Below, piece by piece: positions 34,473 to 54,600 of a stretch of 64,000 nt of DNA. A model generated the notes under the pieces. The model saw only the letters and a program-made list of their open reading frames with translations, was not told the DNA's origin and did not search any database. Position numbers and translations under genes: made by a program. This DNA is from Cucumis sativus (taxonomy: Eukaryota > Streptophyta > Magnoliopsida > Cucurbitales > Cucurbitaceae). The stretch lies in the NCBI RefSeq assembly GCF_000004075.3, contig NC_026657.2, forward strand, positions 38,860,732 to 38,924,731. Direction: 5' to 3'. Numbering within the stretch: the first letter of the stretch is position 1; the number at the start of each line of letters is the position of its first letter.

Positions 34473-36117
34473 CCCCTTCTTTCTTTCTTTCTTATTGATT
34501 TATTTTTTTACTTTCATGTCATCTCAAAAGTTAACATCTCCACAAATGTTTTAGTCCAATTATTGAAATATATACTTAAAAGGATCTTTAAACCACAAAA
34601 GAAAAAAGACGATGTGTATTAACCAAATTACGAATTAGTATAAAGTTATCCTAAGGAGACTACATGATTAATTACATCAAGTAATTTTAATATTGTTTTC
34701 TCCGAGTTTACAAAACTTATATTTTAGTTGTTTTCTATATATTTATACTACAATCACTCGTTTTAAAGATAATTATGTTCGAAAAAATAAAATAAAATTT
34801 GCTAAATTACCTTATAATTAGAGACTGTTTAAAAAATAACAAAATATTAAAACTATTTAAAAAATACAGCAGAATTCATCAAACTCTTTCTACGTGTTTT
34901 TTGACTGAATTTCGTAAATAGTTTTAATATTTTACTAATAATTTTCATTTCTTTTTTTAATGTTGTTATTATTATTTTGCAATTTATGGGCACATGAAAT
35001 TTTCTAAAAAACGTTTTTTTATTTGCAAAGAAAAGGTAATAATGGGGTCCACAAGTTTTTCTTTTCTTCGTTGCTTTATTTGATGATTTGGACCTAAAAA
35101 AAATCAAAATATTTAACTACATCTTATGATTATTTATTTATTTTATATCTCATCCAATTATTGGATAATAATTTATCAAAATGTCATTTTTTTTTTATTT
35201 TTAAATGAATTGTTTTTAACATGTAATTAGGGGGAGATTTATAAACATAAATACATTCGAGGATGTGCTAAAGTATTGTCGAAAAAATAACGAACGAATC
35301 TTAGTTTCTTTTTCCGTTTTCTAAAACACCCTCTCTCTCCCTTTTTTCTCCTCATTTTGCCCTACAACTCACTCACAACCGTAAAGTTTGTTCCATTCTT
35401 TTCACAATTCTGACTTTGTGAGACCGTTGTCGTATTTCACTTTCAAAGTTTTATGCACATTAGTTTTAAGACAAAAAAAATAGTATATTCGAAATTGCAC
35501 ATATGTTTGTGCATGTCATTCAATTACCTAAACACAATTTGTCACCGAACTAATTCATCTATCTTTTTTTTATGAGAGCTACAAAAGGTTCATGAAAACA
35601 AAATTGCATTCAAGCATTGCTCTTGCTTTAATGTTTCCTAGTGATTACAATAAAAGAAAAACACTTTTTAAATAACTTTAAAAATTGACGATTTCGAGGA
35701 GAGGGTCTTCGGAGTCATGCTAAAAGTAAAATTTCACCTTTAAACATAACTTTAAATCATTAACTTTTAACTTCGTGATGTTAAACAACAAAAAGCAGTT
35801 AATTGCATCACATAATACATCAATCTTGTGCATCTTACTAAATTCTAAAATCATAATTAAGATGGACTCAACTGTTAATCTTAACGGCATAACATTATTG
35901 TCGTTAAGATTCTTTTCCTTTTAAGATTTAAACTAAACATATATCTTCAACACCAAATGAACAAACACTATTGATCTTAACTATACATTTCATTAGCATG
36001 AGACTTACATTTATATCCATTACTCTTAAACAAGAAAGAAGCAAAAGTAAGAACCAAAATGAAGATCAAGAAATAAAAAAGTTATAAGATGGAAGAACAT
36101 TGGTCATATGGTTGTTT

Positions 36118-36970
36118 TTACCAGTAATGGAGAGAAGGAGCTTGATCAACAGAACAGAAATTAACCAAACTTTGATCCTCATTCATAGCCTTTGTAAATT
36201 GGAATTGATTATTACTATTCAACATTGAAATATATGAATTCCCATCTCTGTTTGAATCTTTCTCCATTGACCCTTTTTTCATTTCTCTGTTTACTTTCTC
36301 CCTCAACTCTTTCACCTGCAACAAGAGAACAAAGAAAAAGCAAAGAAGAGAATTTATTTTCATTAATCTAAAGAAGAAACCCAAGTTGAAAATGGAGATG
36401 ATTTGTTATCATTACCTTTGAAGCAAGAGAAGCATTTTCTTTTTCAAGAACATCATAATCAAGTTTAAGAGCATCATAGTTTAGTTTAAGAACTTCATAA
36501 TCTTTCTCTAATTGCTTGGTTTTCCACCGAGCTCTTCGATTTTGAAACCAAATTGTAACTTGTCTTGGTTCAAGTTCTAATTCAGCTGCGATCTTCATTT
36601 TTCTGTCTGGTTCAAGTTTGTTTTCCACTTCAAAATGTCTCTCTAAACCCTTCACTTGATCCAATTTCAGCCGACGTTTCCTCTCCGGTGCCGAACCCCC
36701 ACTGCTCCCCCCGTCTTCACTGTTGTCTTCTTCCTCTAAACTGTCTAACATTGCTTGAAACTCCTTGCTGTAACCACCTATGCCTTTGGAATTTTGTTGC
36801 TGATCTACAAGAATAAAAAAAAAAGTACTTTTATAACCCAAGATATAAAAAAGATCATTCTGTTTTTTCCTTCTTTCTTATGGGTATTTTGATTTTGAGG
36901 ATTGTTTACCTTTAGGAGAGAAGAAGGAGATGAAAGAATCTAAGGAATCTGAGTGGCTAAATCTCTTCAT
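36118..36970 (-). CDS. Class I HD-Zip transcription factor (ATHB5/6/16-like)
   Basis: DNA-binding regulator, nuclear. Three exons: 36970-36910, 36804-36416, 36315-36118, giving 215 aa. It opens MKRFSHSDS, like ATHB6/16. An acidic stretch ([10 protein letters not shown]) precedes the homeodomain at ~61-118, with recognition helix [18 protein letters not shown] leucine zipper follows at once, with leucines at 119, 126, 133, 140, 147 and 154; intron 2 cuts the zipper after residue 150. The C terminus contains [10 protein letters not shown] and stops there. ATHB6-type proteins are ~300 aa, so the C-terminal region is short. A 9-codon upstream ORF (37045-37016) lies in the likely leader. The class acts in ABA, water-deficit and leaf-growth responses. 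Assignment to a named orthologue is uncertain. Confidence 0.94.
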
Positions 36971-39878
36971 GATCACTGAAAATGAAGAACAAAAAAAAGA
37001 AAAACAGAGGAAGTTTTATGGTGAAAGCAAAATGATGGGTTTCATTTTCTTGAATTTTTGTTGGAAACACAACCCAAGCATTTAGCTGAAAAGAAATTCA
37101 GATGGAACCTTTGAAGAACCTTTAAAGTGGGATGGCAGAGAGAAAAAGAAAAATGGGATTGATATAACTTTTTAATTATTGGTTAATCATATGAACATGA
37201 TAGATCAAAATAAATAACCCTAAAAAGACAACATCACTTATATTTATTCTTTACTTTATGCATTGCATCAAATTGTTTAACTATAACTTTTGTTTGCAAC
37301 AATTTTTTACGCGATATCCGAGATGTATCTAAACTTTACCCGAGAAAAAATATATATTTTTGAGAGAGTAAATAATAAAAAGGGGTGGTCTTTTTTTTAA
37401 AAAAAAATTTACTTTTGATGTTGTTTTTATGTAATGAGACTTATTCTCTTAAAAAGAACTAAAAAAAGCATTGGCTTCTGCTTTCAAAATGGCTTTTTCT
37501 GGAGACAGTTCTCATCAAGGACCAGTTTTTAGGTTGGTGGATTAGGGTTAGGCTTTAGCCCAAATTTCCTTTTGCATTTCATGGTGTACATATGTTTATA
37601 GCAACACTACGATCTTTTTTAACTTTTGATTAATGAGAGTGAGTTTAGTTTAATAGTAACGAAATATGATCTTTTTCTCTTTATATTGAAAATTCTATCA
37701 CTTAACCATGCAATTGTTATACTAAAAAAACAATATAAGTTTGAAACGTAATAAATCAATTGATATTCAATTTAGCACTTCTAACGTTAATAAATCTTAA
37801 ATTTAGTTTTAATTTCTTTAATCTAAATTGATTGTTTTCAAAATCTATAGTAAAAGAATGTTAACAAAATAATTTGAAAAAAAATCCAAAAAAGTATTTA
37901 AATACACTAAAACCAAACCATCTTCTAATCTAATAAATCCATTAACATTTTGCAAAATAACAAAACCTTATTAAGTATTTAAGAAATCAATATTTTTTAA
38001 TATTAAAAACCTATATTTAAACTGTTTCGAAAATTAAACTAATACATTTAAAAGTATATTTGTATTAATATATATTTTTTCTTGGCATTGATATCTAAAA
38101 GGAATCAAATAAACGTATTAGAAATAGTTTTACAAATAAACAAAGACAATTAACTTGGAATTATTATTTTTCAAAGATAGTGTTTGTCTCTTTGTCTAAA
38201 TAAACTAAATTGCATTGGAGTCAAATTTTCTCAACGTGTGCTATATGGTGTGGAGTAGCAGTGTTTAAACTTTTACAATGTGACTTTTTATACGTGAATA
38301 TTAATAGAAGAAAGATCACTAAACATGAAAACCTATAGATGATAAATGTATTTATAAGCTCAAATTTTAAAATTTTTATAGTAGATTCAATAAAAACTTA
38401 CACGTTTACTTAAATTTAACCAATGATCTCTCGTTTAATGACCATTTTAATTCTTTTGTCTTTTAGCTTATGAAAAGTAGACTCATCTTCTCTCAATTTC
38501 ATGCACCAAAACTTAGGTAAAAGAGTTAATTTCTTATTGCAAATTCCGAAAACAAAAAATGTTTCTTACGGGTTATAAAATTAAGCTTGATTATTTAAAA
38601 CAACGGCAGCAAGAAATTTAGAAATGCTTGGTAATCCATTCACTGTATGGTGTTTTTAGGCAAGTAATTCATTTTTTTAAAAAAAAACAAGAAAAACTAA
38701 AAATGAAAAAAAAAAATCTTGATTTTAAATCAATTAGCAAACATATATGTTTTTTGTTTTTAATAAACAAAAAATTTAAAAACATAAAAGAAACTAAAAA
38801 CTAAAATAGTTGCCAAACATCTAGCAGAATTAGTATACAAGAGAAGAGAAACAATTGGACACTAAATAATTTTGTATTCTAGCCCTACAAAATTCAAGTG
38901 TCATCAAAAGGAAATATCATGGGATTATACAAATAAACTTTTCTTTTAAAGAATCTTTCTTTCTTTTCTTTTCTTTTTTGTTTAAAAAAATGGATGAGCA
39001 TGAGTTTAGGGATCAGTCTTATCAGAAATGAAAGTTTGTGGGAATTGAAGGAAGCAGTACACCGCATATACTAAAAGAAAAATCTGCAGCAATCTTTGTG
39101 ACTCTAATTACAATATAAAATCCACCAATGAAATAAAAAAGATACCATGAATGATCTAAATCTATGGTGGACAAACACATTTCTTATACAATGTGGAATC
39201 TAAGTGTACTCAAAATAGCGTTAGGTTGAGAATTTGAAAACAAACAATTCAATGCAAACAAACAATTATTTAAAATCTTTTCGAGATTATCTATACTACT
39301 ATTTGGTTGTCAATAAACTATCATTATAATAGTTTACTTAGAAATATAATTTAAGTTAAAAAAGTCGAATATATCTTGTATATATACATTACCTAATACA
39401 TATTATTTTTTATAAAAAAATGTAAATTATTTGCTTGATACATATTTGTTGAACTCGGTGAATCAATAAAATCTGGTTTTCTACCGAACAGATCAAAACT
39501 CTCCTATGTCATGTGTCAAAAAAAGAAAAAAGAGTTTAGGTAGACGTCCATTTCTAATAAGACATAATAGGGGAGGTCAGGTTTTCTGTAGTCAATGACC
39601 AGATCCCATCAAAGATAAAATCACAAATCAAGCATTAATGGTAGAAAGCGATTGATAGAAACTCCTACTTGTATGAATTAAATAGGAAATTATAAGGAAT
39701 ATGACTAGTTTAATTAATAATTATAGTTGTGGCTACTTTATGGAATAATTTTACAAAAATAAAAAGGCAAATATGCTGTATTAATTAATGAAGTTATGAA
39801 GCAGCATACTATGGCCTACAAAATTTATGCTGCATTGCATTTTGGTGAACAACTCGTGCAAAAAGAAAAATATTTTGT
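36971..39878. other. HD-Zip promoter side and AT-rich spacer
   Basis: The first ~250 bp are the HD-Zip leader and core promoter on the minus strand, with a TATA-like TTATATCAA near 37160 and a CCAATAATTA word. Beyond that the DNA is AT-rich with no supportable gene. Weak inverted ends (AAATGCTTGGTAA near 38620 and TTGCCAAACATCTAG near 38809) may mark a decayed element. The right end is the 3' flank of the TGT gene. Confidence 0.6.
37173..37181. promoter_or_regulatory. HD-Zip I box-like site upstream of the HD-Zip gene
   Basis: TAATTATTG matches the class I HD-Zip pseudopalindrome CAAT(A/T)ATTG at 8 of 9 positions. It lies ~205 bp upstream of the start codon next to a TATA-like sequence. Autoregulation is an inference. 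Confidence 0.3.
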
Positions 39879-47118
<7,240 letters not shown>

Positions 47119-47582
47119 TAAATCAATATTTCAACTTCTCAACTTCCCCAGATGCCGAAGCTGCTCCCAATTAGCACTGCATTTAATAAATGAACAAAAG
47201 ATAACTCCACGAACAACTATGTTCTCCAGATTGGGTTAATAAATTTACTGAAAATGCGTTTCAATACCATCACAACACAAGCCAGTGTATATGGCCTATA
47301 TTGCAACGGGAATAAAATCAAATCCTAGTTTACGTGAAAGCAACCGTACCAGCTTTCTTTCTGACCTTCCTCAGAAAATAATGCGAGATAGAGGTCAATG
47401 CGTTGAAGTGGAGCTTCGATGGATGTAAATTAACGAGGTCTGAGAGTGCCCTAGCCCCGGTAATAGTATCAGTATGAATGGAGATGGCCGGTGGAAAACC
47501 CTAAAGGTGAAATGAGGCGCCGCCGGCTGCGCCTCTTCCTCGATTTCCGTTGGCGCGTATTGCAGCTTGGCTATTCGTTAAC

Positions 47583-47594
47583 GTGCGCGCGCAC
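47583..47594. promoter_or_regulatory. GTGCGCGCGCAC perfect palindrome near the TGT promoter
   Basis: A 12-bp perfect palindrome of alternating purine/pyrimidine at the 5' edge of the GC-rich TGT leader. Z-DNA potential or a methylation target is possible; no specific factor is claimed. Confidence 0.35.
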
Positions 47595-48759
47595 TTGTCT
47601 TGTTTAATTTTTTTCATTTAGGTTTAGGTTCAAAAAATAAATAAATTAATTAAATTATAAAAATATTCCCATCAACAATGGATTGCATTATTAAATATTG
47701 GAAATTAAAATATTTGGTATAATTAATGTTCGTGTTTAGATTGTGAAAGCAACATATGACTAAAACATAAAATTAAGGAAATGTAATGACCTTAATATTT
47801 GACCTTCATAAGTCATCTATGCACAATACTTCACAAAACAAATTAATGTGTGCATACATTTAAATAAAAAATGTGAATAAATCCATAGGCAAATAATACA
47901 TATTGTTTGAAGGTTAAATACGTGTTAACTTTGTATTTAAACATGCTAGCTTAATGAATACATAAAAGTGAAATAATAAGAAATTTGGTTAAAAGTGAAA
48001 TATAGCACGGGAAAAAGGTGGAGAGGCTTTGACCCACTTAGTACGAAAAATAAATTAGTTACAGGTTGTTTTAGAAGCTCGGTTAAGATGAGGTGTATGA
48101 CATCTTATCATTCTCTCAAATACATTTTATCATAATATTATTTTAACATTGTCCACGTAACTTTTTTCTCAAACACATCTTATTATAATTATCCATGTAA
48201 CCATTTTTCAAACACATTTAATTAACTATTTCATAATCCAACTATTTTCTAAACGTATTTATGTTTGGATATGGAGTTAAAAGTTCACATGTCATGTGAA
48301 TATTTTGTGTAACTTTTTAAAATTATATATTTTTTATAACTATCTTTTGTTTTTAATTGTTTTTATTCAATCATTGTACATTGTTTTTTAATAAACATGG
48401 ACAACATTGTTTTCTTACCAAAATATATTGACCCGCTACATTTTTTGCACCGACATAGATAAAGAAAATATCAAACAAAATAGTATATAGTTCTTAAAAT
48501 TAGTTAGTTGGTTAGTCTTCCCAAGTAAGCATACGTATTGGTTGTGGTGAGATTGTCGATAAGCAATCGATCTTTTGAATGTTGTGACAAATAAGTCTAT
48601 AGTGATGGAATGATCATTCTTTGTCAATTCATCGAAATGAAGTTACCACTAAAGATTGATATTAAACATCGTAAACGGGTATTTTAAATTTTGTATTTGA
48701 AAACATTTATGTCAACGTGTTTTTCCTTTCTTTTTATAGTACATAACTGATCTACTTAG

Positions 48760-49340
48760 TCGTTGGAGACAAAAAATAGAGTTGGTGGTTGAAGTTAGTT
48801 GCTCAAGAAGATTGTCAGAGTTGGTTGACATATGTGATTGTTGTGGTGATCTTTGTCGTTCCTGGTTGCCTAAGGTGAATGTTGGTTTTGACTGCTACAA
48901 ATAGTTGTCGTTAAAGTTTATTTTATCAAAGATGATTTAATTCGAAGTTTATTGTAGAAGTAGTTGTTGGAACTCGAAGTTGAAGGTTGTTGTTGAAGTT
49001 GATTGTCATAGGTGAATTTTGCCAAAAATTGTAGTCGTAGGTGGTTGTCAAAGGCAAAAGATGGCTGCACAAAGTGGTATTAGAGTTGGTCGCAATAATT
49101 TTGTTGTCAAAGCATGAAATTGGTTGCACAAACGTGTTCGTCAAAGTTGATTTTCATAGAAGTTTATGTATAGGGAGGTGATTACTAGAGCCCAAAACTG
49201 GTCACACAAAATTCTGTCAAAGGTGTTCATCGAAGTTTGCATTGAAGCTCATAATTAGGCATCAGTCATAGTTGAACGTGTGATAGTAATCCTCAAAGTT
49301 GGTTCTTAGAGTGTGAGAATGGTAACTGTCGTTGACTCAA
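48760..49340. repeat. G/T-biased degenerate repeat block
   Basis: Many diverged units of ~25-50 bp share the words GTTGTCAAAG, GAAGTTGRTTGTC, GTTGCACAAA and AGGTGRTTGT. The plus strand is rich in G and T with few C. No frame remains open across it on the plus strand. It ends near 49340, followed by CCAAACACCT at ~49420. Confidence 0.5.
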
Positions 49341-51686
49341 TTGAAAACATTTTGAACAAGGGAGAGTTGAGGTAATATACCAACTGAACTCCACCAATGA
49401 CATTGATATTGGTCTGCGAACCAAACACCTAAATTTGATAGATTTACGAGAGAGTATACTTTTTTTTTTTTTGGAGAGAAATAATGACCAGAGTTTTTGG
49501 ATGTGTTATGAAAAAAATCGAGAAGAAAAAAATCCTAGAGAGAAAATATTGACTTGAGCAAGAAGAAAAAAACGAGACTATGATTTTTCTATATTGTATG
49601 TTTGTTTTCCTTGCATCAACCTTCTATGTATAGAAATTTCAAACCATCATCGTCGATAAAAAAATAATATTATTATTATATTTTCTTCATACTTACATCT
49701 TTCAAAATTAATGTAAAAACAAAGTTTTAAAAACTAAAAGTTGTTTGAGATTTGAATTTTGTTATTTAAAATACAAGTTTATAAAAAATATATAAACAAA
49801 CTAACAAACTATTTACTATTTAATAAAATCTATTAAACAAATATTTCGTCAAATATTCTATTTGTGAAAGTTTATTTTAAAAACATGTAAATAATATTGT
49901 AAATAAACGACAATAAAACAATCACATAAAACACATATATATGATATAAAAGATATCGAAATATAGTTCAAAATACATTCGTTAAACCTCTTTTCGACAA
50001 TGTTTTATTTTTAATATGAATTTCTTATGTAGTTTTTGGAATATAACTTTGTTTCAACCCGACAACTAATCATTCGTTTTAACTCGAGAGAGTTGAATAA
50101 AATTTAAAAATTTGTTTTTAAATTGTTTATTTTGTTTGTAATGGAAACATTTTGAAAGTAATGTACTAAAAATTTAAAGGGTATCTGACAAAGAAAAAAA
50201 AGTTAAATAATTTATTAATACAAGCTTTTATCTTAAATGTGTTAATTGAAAATAAAAAAAACGAGGAGATGAATTGTATAATTTACTTTAAAATCTTCAA
50301 AAATTCAATCATTTTCACAACAAAATAATGTTTTGAAAGTAAAAACAAGATTTGAGATCATATATTATAGATTTTAAAATCGTAACTCTTATGCAATAAC
50401 AAACAATGAAGTTTATTTGAATTCGTTGTGAATTTCCTCACGTTTCAAGTCGAATATAAACGAACATTTATAGATATAACAATAAAAAATCAAAATATCA
50501 ACCTACAATACAGAATGCAGTTAAATTTGTAAATATAACAAATAAATTTTAGATTTATCTCTTATAAATTATCAAAATATATAAAAAATAATAAGGAATA
50601 TAACATGTTTTTTTGGAAATCATCATTAAAAAATGGCAAAACCACTATTTATTTTGATTTTTAGCAAATAACAATTTTTGTATGTGCATCCAATTTTATA
50701 AAATAAAAAAATATCTACATTTTGGAATTGTAATTATTTATTAATAAATTAATTAATGGTATACATTTATAAACCTCTAAATTATTTTTGACATGATAAA
50801 TATATTAAAATCACTTTTTGCAAGTAGTGTGTTCTAAATATATATATGTATATATTTAAAACAGTCCTTCCTTTCTTTTATTTAATTATTTTTTATAAAA
50901 ATAGTTAAGAAATTAAAATAAATAGGTTTGGTTATATTTTATAAATAGTTTACAATAATTTTCTTTTTTTGAAACTTAGTATTAAAGTTGGAATTTAATG
51001 TTTGATTTAAATTTAATAAAGACTATTGGAATAGTTTCGTCTCTTTTTCACAAATCATATAATTTATTCCAACATTGTCAAGTTGACTGTACTAACTCAA
51101 TTAACAATCCACGATCCATCTTCAAAATAAATATCCAAATCCGAAGGACAAACGCTCATCGAGTCACCGGCGCAAGCTGTCAAGCGCCATCGGAATTGAA
51201 CTCTTCAACTCTCCATTTCAATCGCAATTTCGAACTCTCACCTCCTTTACACACTGCGAAACCGAAGATCTACAAATTTTTCGACTGTTTCAACTTCAAT
51301 TCGATCACACACAGCATGCTCATAACTGACATTCACGATCTACTAAACCGGCCTGCTTGATTGGTGTCTAGGTTGGAATCATTCATCTATCTTATGTCAC
51401 TGTTTGATTTATTCAATCTAGGAGTTGCTGCACGCTGAGCTTTTCACAGTTTGACTGATCTTTTGATGCTTATAACGTTGATTCCGTTTTATTTTGGTCG
51501 AAATTTTAATAAGAAATTACGCAGTTCTTCTGTTTGCGGAATTGTTTTTGAATGTATTACTTTCCTCAACACAGTCTTCGATGGCATATACATGGTTAAT
51601 TTTTATTTTCTTTCTCATTTTTGCAGTAATACGTGTTCGCAGCTCAATATTTAGTTACAGAGGAGTAGAATTGAGGTTTTTGGAAA

Positions 51687-54600
51687 ATGCAGCACATTCC
51701 AGCAACTATGGAGGAACAATTAATATTGAAAGCAATCAAAGAAGAATGTGCTTGGGAGAGTCTCCCAAAGCGGCTGCAAGCAACATTGTCGTCCAAAGAA
51801 GAGTGGCACAGAAGGTTAGAAACATGTGTTGGCAGTCTTTAGGTTTTCCTTTGACTTTTTACGATAGCTCAATTGTTTAGTAGATTTAGGCACTTTAAAC
51901 CAAGAGGTAATCATAATCTGTTCGACTATGGGGGAACTTGCTCACATGTCATTTTTGCATTTCACTCTTATCCTATGAAATATAGATATCTTACACCTTG
52001 TTGCAGAGGTTAGAGTTCAATTCATTAATAACCAATCATGGAGGTCAAAATACAATGCAAAAGACAACATCAAAGATGTTGAAATACAATAGAAAAAGTT
52101 GGTGGCACACTGAGGCCAGATCATGAGAAGAAGAAGATTAAAAAGAGGAGAAGTGTGAAGATAAGCTAAGAACTTCTTAGTTGAATTGTCGAAGATAATC
52201 AACTGGGTTATTTTTAGCGTGATTGTGTCGACTCAGGCGTGTAGATGGAGATTACATGATTCTAGGGTTTGATTATTTATTTTTTTTCTTTTAGTTTTGG
52301 ATTGAGGGAGTGCACTTTTTAAATAGGCTACCTAGTTATGGAAGGGGACACACGCATTTGATATTTAAAAATTAGATATGCAAAACTGTGTACAAATACA
52401 TATCTAGGAAGTGTTTGGGGGGGGGGGGGGGATTTGAACTTCTTTGTTGAGGGCATATACCTGAACCAACTAAGCTTTGCTCAAGTTGGCAAGCAGCATA
52501 AGAACTATTTGCTAGTGAAATTACCTACAAACCTTTGATAGTACCTTTTGATCTGATATAACTTGTCCTTTATTCATCTTTGAAGTAATAAAAGATAGAA
52601 GAGTTGTAGATTGCCTTGTATAATGACTTGAAAATATTCATACTTTCCCCTTGCAATTAAAGTATTTATATGGAGGTATGTCGATATCTCCCATTTCTTT
52701 CTTCATCTTCAATTGTTGTGCCATTACTTTGTATAACAAATTATTTGGTTAAAAGACTACACTTCATGGTCTATGCTGATTGGAATATTTCTGCCGTTGC
52801 CTATGCCTAATGCTTGTGTTGGAAGACTTCTCATTTCTTCTCACTCCATTTTATCAAATAAGAGTTATTCATTCTCTTCTTCAACGTTTTGCATGTTTAT
52901 AAAAAGCTGTTGTGTAATTCTAAAAAATGTATATATATTCCCTTAAGGACAGCACATTTGGTATTCATCCAAAGTTTGAAGATTTTGTTTTGAGAAAAAA
53001 GTCCCATAGAACATAAAATGGTGATTTCTCTGTCACTTAACCATGGCAAAAGTTGGCAGGCTGGAAGCAATTAGCTGATTTTAGTGCTAAAATATACGAG
53101 CATCAATAATCCAAGCTCCCCTGAAGTATGAAATGGGATCACATCTTTCATGCTGATTCATGTTAATTTCCTGCAGGATTATTGACCACTGTATAAAGAA
53201 GAGACTGCAATGGAACACTAGTTTTGCTCGCAAAGTATGCAAAGAAAGTGAATATTATGAAGATATGATGCGGTATCTGCGAAGGAATCTAGCGGTGTGT
53301 GTTGTAGCAACAGTTCTCCAGTTATTTATGGAATTAGTGTCACTTTGATTACTACTAGAGTTATATGCAGTATAAGTTCGTATAAATTTCTACCTAAATT
53401 GCTGTCTTGCAAGGCACAACTATTGAAATTTTTGTTCACAGAGATGGTTGTGATGTTTTGAGCTTGATAGTCAATGTTTATAATTATACTTCTATCAACT
53501 TGGAGAACAAGGACTGTAGAAAGACTAGTTTTTACTTATTATTATGATACAAAACCATACATGCTATGAAAGAAAACCCAAGTTTGTCGGTCCCCTAACT
53601 GAAGGGTTGTGCACAGTGGCAATTGTCCCTGGACTCAACCCTGTAGTTATGAGTTAAAAGCCTTTTGGATCTATTAGAAATAGTGGGCTTAGGTCATGTT
53701 GAAAGCCCAAGGGGAGTTAAGATTTCCTAATTTCTTATTGTTTTAATAAGCTCTTGTGGCCTATAAATATTTACCCTTTTGTACCTTTATTATCATAAGA
53801 AAATAATAAGAAACATTAGCATCGGGATTTTTCTCCCTGTATTAGGGTTTTCACGTAAATTTGTGTTTGTTCTACATCTCTACTTTCAATAGGACCCATT
53901 CATTTACCATGCCAAGTACCTCATGTATATTGATCTGCAAGTAGTTGGGAGTCTCTAATTCAGGATCCAAAGAAGGCTGAGTCTCAGGGAAGGGATCGTT
54001 GAGTACAAAAAGGTTTTTTTGGGGATTTGTACTCTGTTAGAATTTATGGACAAGAAAACTATACCGACATGCATACATATATCACCACCCTTTTTATTTG
54101 CTTATTTACTTTTCCTTCCATTAGTGTTTAAAACGACGACGTTTTTCTTGCAGCTATTTCCTTACCACCTTGCAGAGTATGTTTGCCGCGTAATGAGAAT
54201 ATCACCTTTTAGATATTACTGCGATATGATATTTGAGGTCATGAAAAATGGTAAGAGCCTTCTTACAACCTATGCTTTATATTTACTTGTTGTGAAACTA
54301 TTTTAAGTGTATTAGTTAAAAACTAATTAAGTGTACTATACCAAGTTTTTTAGAGTTAGTCAGACAATTCAATAAGTCGTAATCTGTAGCTAAAACCTTT
54401 GAGGTTTGTGATACTTTACCATGGTATGATTGTGAATCGATAACGTTCCTCCATAGGGCGTATTTTCATTGATTTATCTCCTTCAAACCCATTTGGCAAG
54501 AAGGGTGGAATTCTTCAGATTGTAAAATCCTAGACCACCATGCTCCTTAGGGTGGGAGACTTGAGTATCAAAATAGAAAAGATGTTGGAATGGGTTTTAA

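Larger units (their letters stand above)
29589..36117. other. 6.5-kb AT-rich intergenic region
   Basis: No gene can be supported. It contains the promoter side of the Ser-rich gene (29589-~30000), poly(T) runs, a hAT-like terminus at 31217-31260, dispersed repeat copies at 31560-31650 and 32810-32935, a 23-bp tandem duplication near 32770, and a ~53-bp direct repeat at 33727 and 34418. The right end is the 3' flank of the HD-Zip gene. Confidence 0.65.
47119..51686. other. Divergent intergenic region between TGT and FAM91 genes
   Basis: 47119-~47600 is the TGT leader and promoter, GC-richer than the rest, with a telo-box-like AAACCCTAAA near 47500 and a perfect GTGCGCGCGCAC palindrome. 47600-48700 is AT-rich. 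48760-49340 is a G/T-biased degenerate repeat block. 49440-51100 is AT-rich without genes. From about 51110 on lies the likely FAM91 5' UTR, with a probable leader intron whose acceptor TTTTTGCAG ends at 51626. Confidence 0.6.

Noticed and set aside
38600..38830. Possible TIR element with ATGCTTGGTAA / TTGCCAAACAT ends
   Set aside because: Ends match at only about 12 of 15 positions, the interior is poly(A/T), and no target duplication is visible.
50998..51360. 120-codon frame upstream of FAM91
   Set aside because: It covers the likely promoter and 5' UTR and has no recognisable domain. The FAM91 frame starts at 51687.
52430..52492. tRNA gene on the minus strand
   Set aside because: Box A and box B words exist, but the spacing and arms do not give a cloverleaf. 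Treated as a SINE-like relic.
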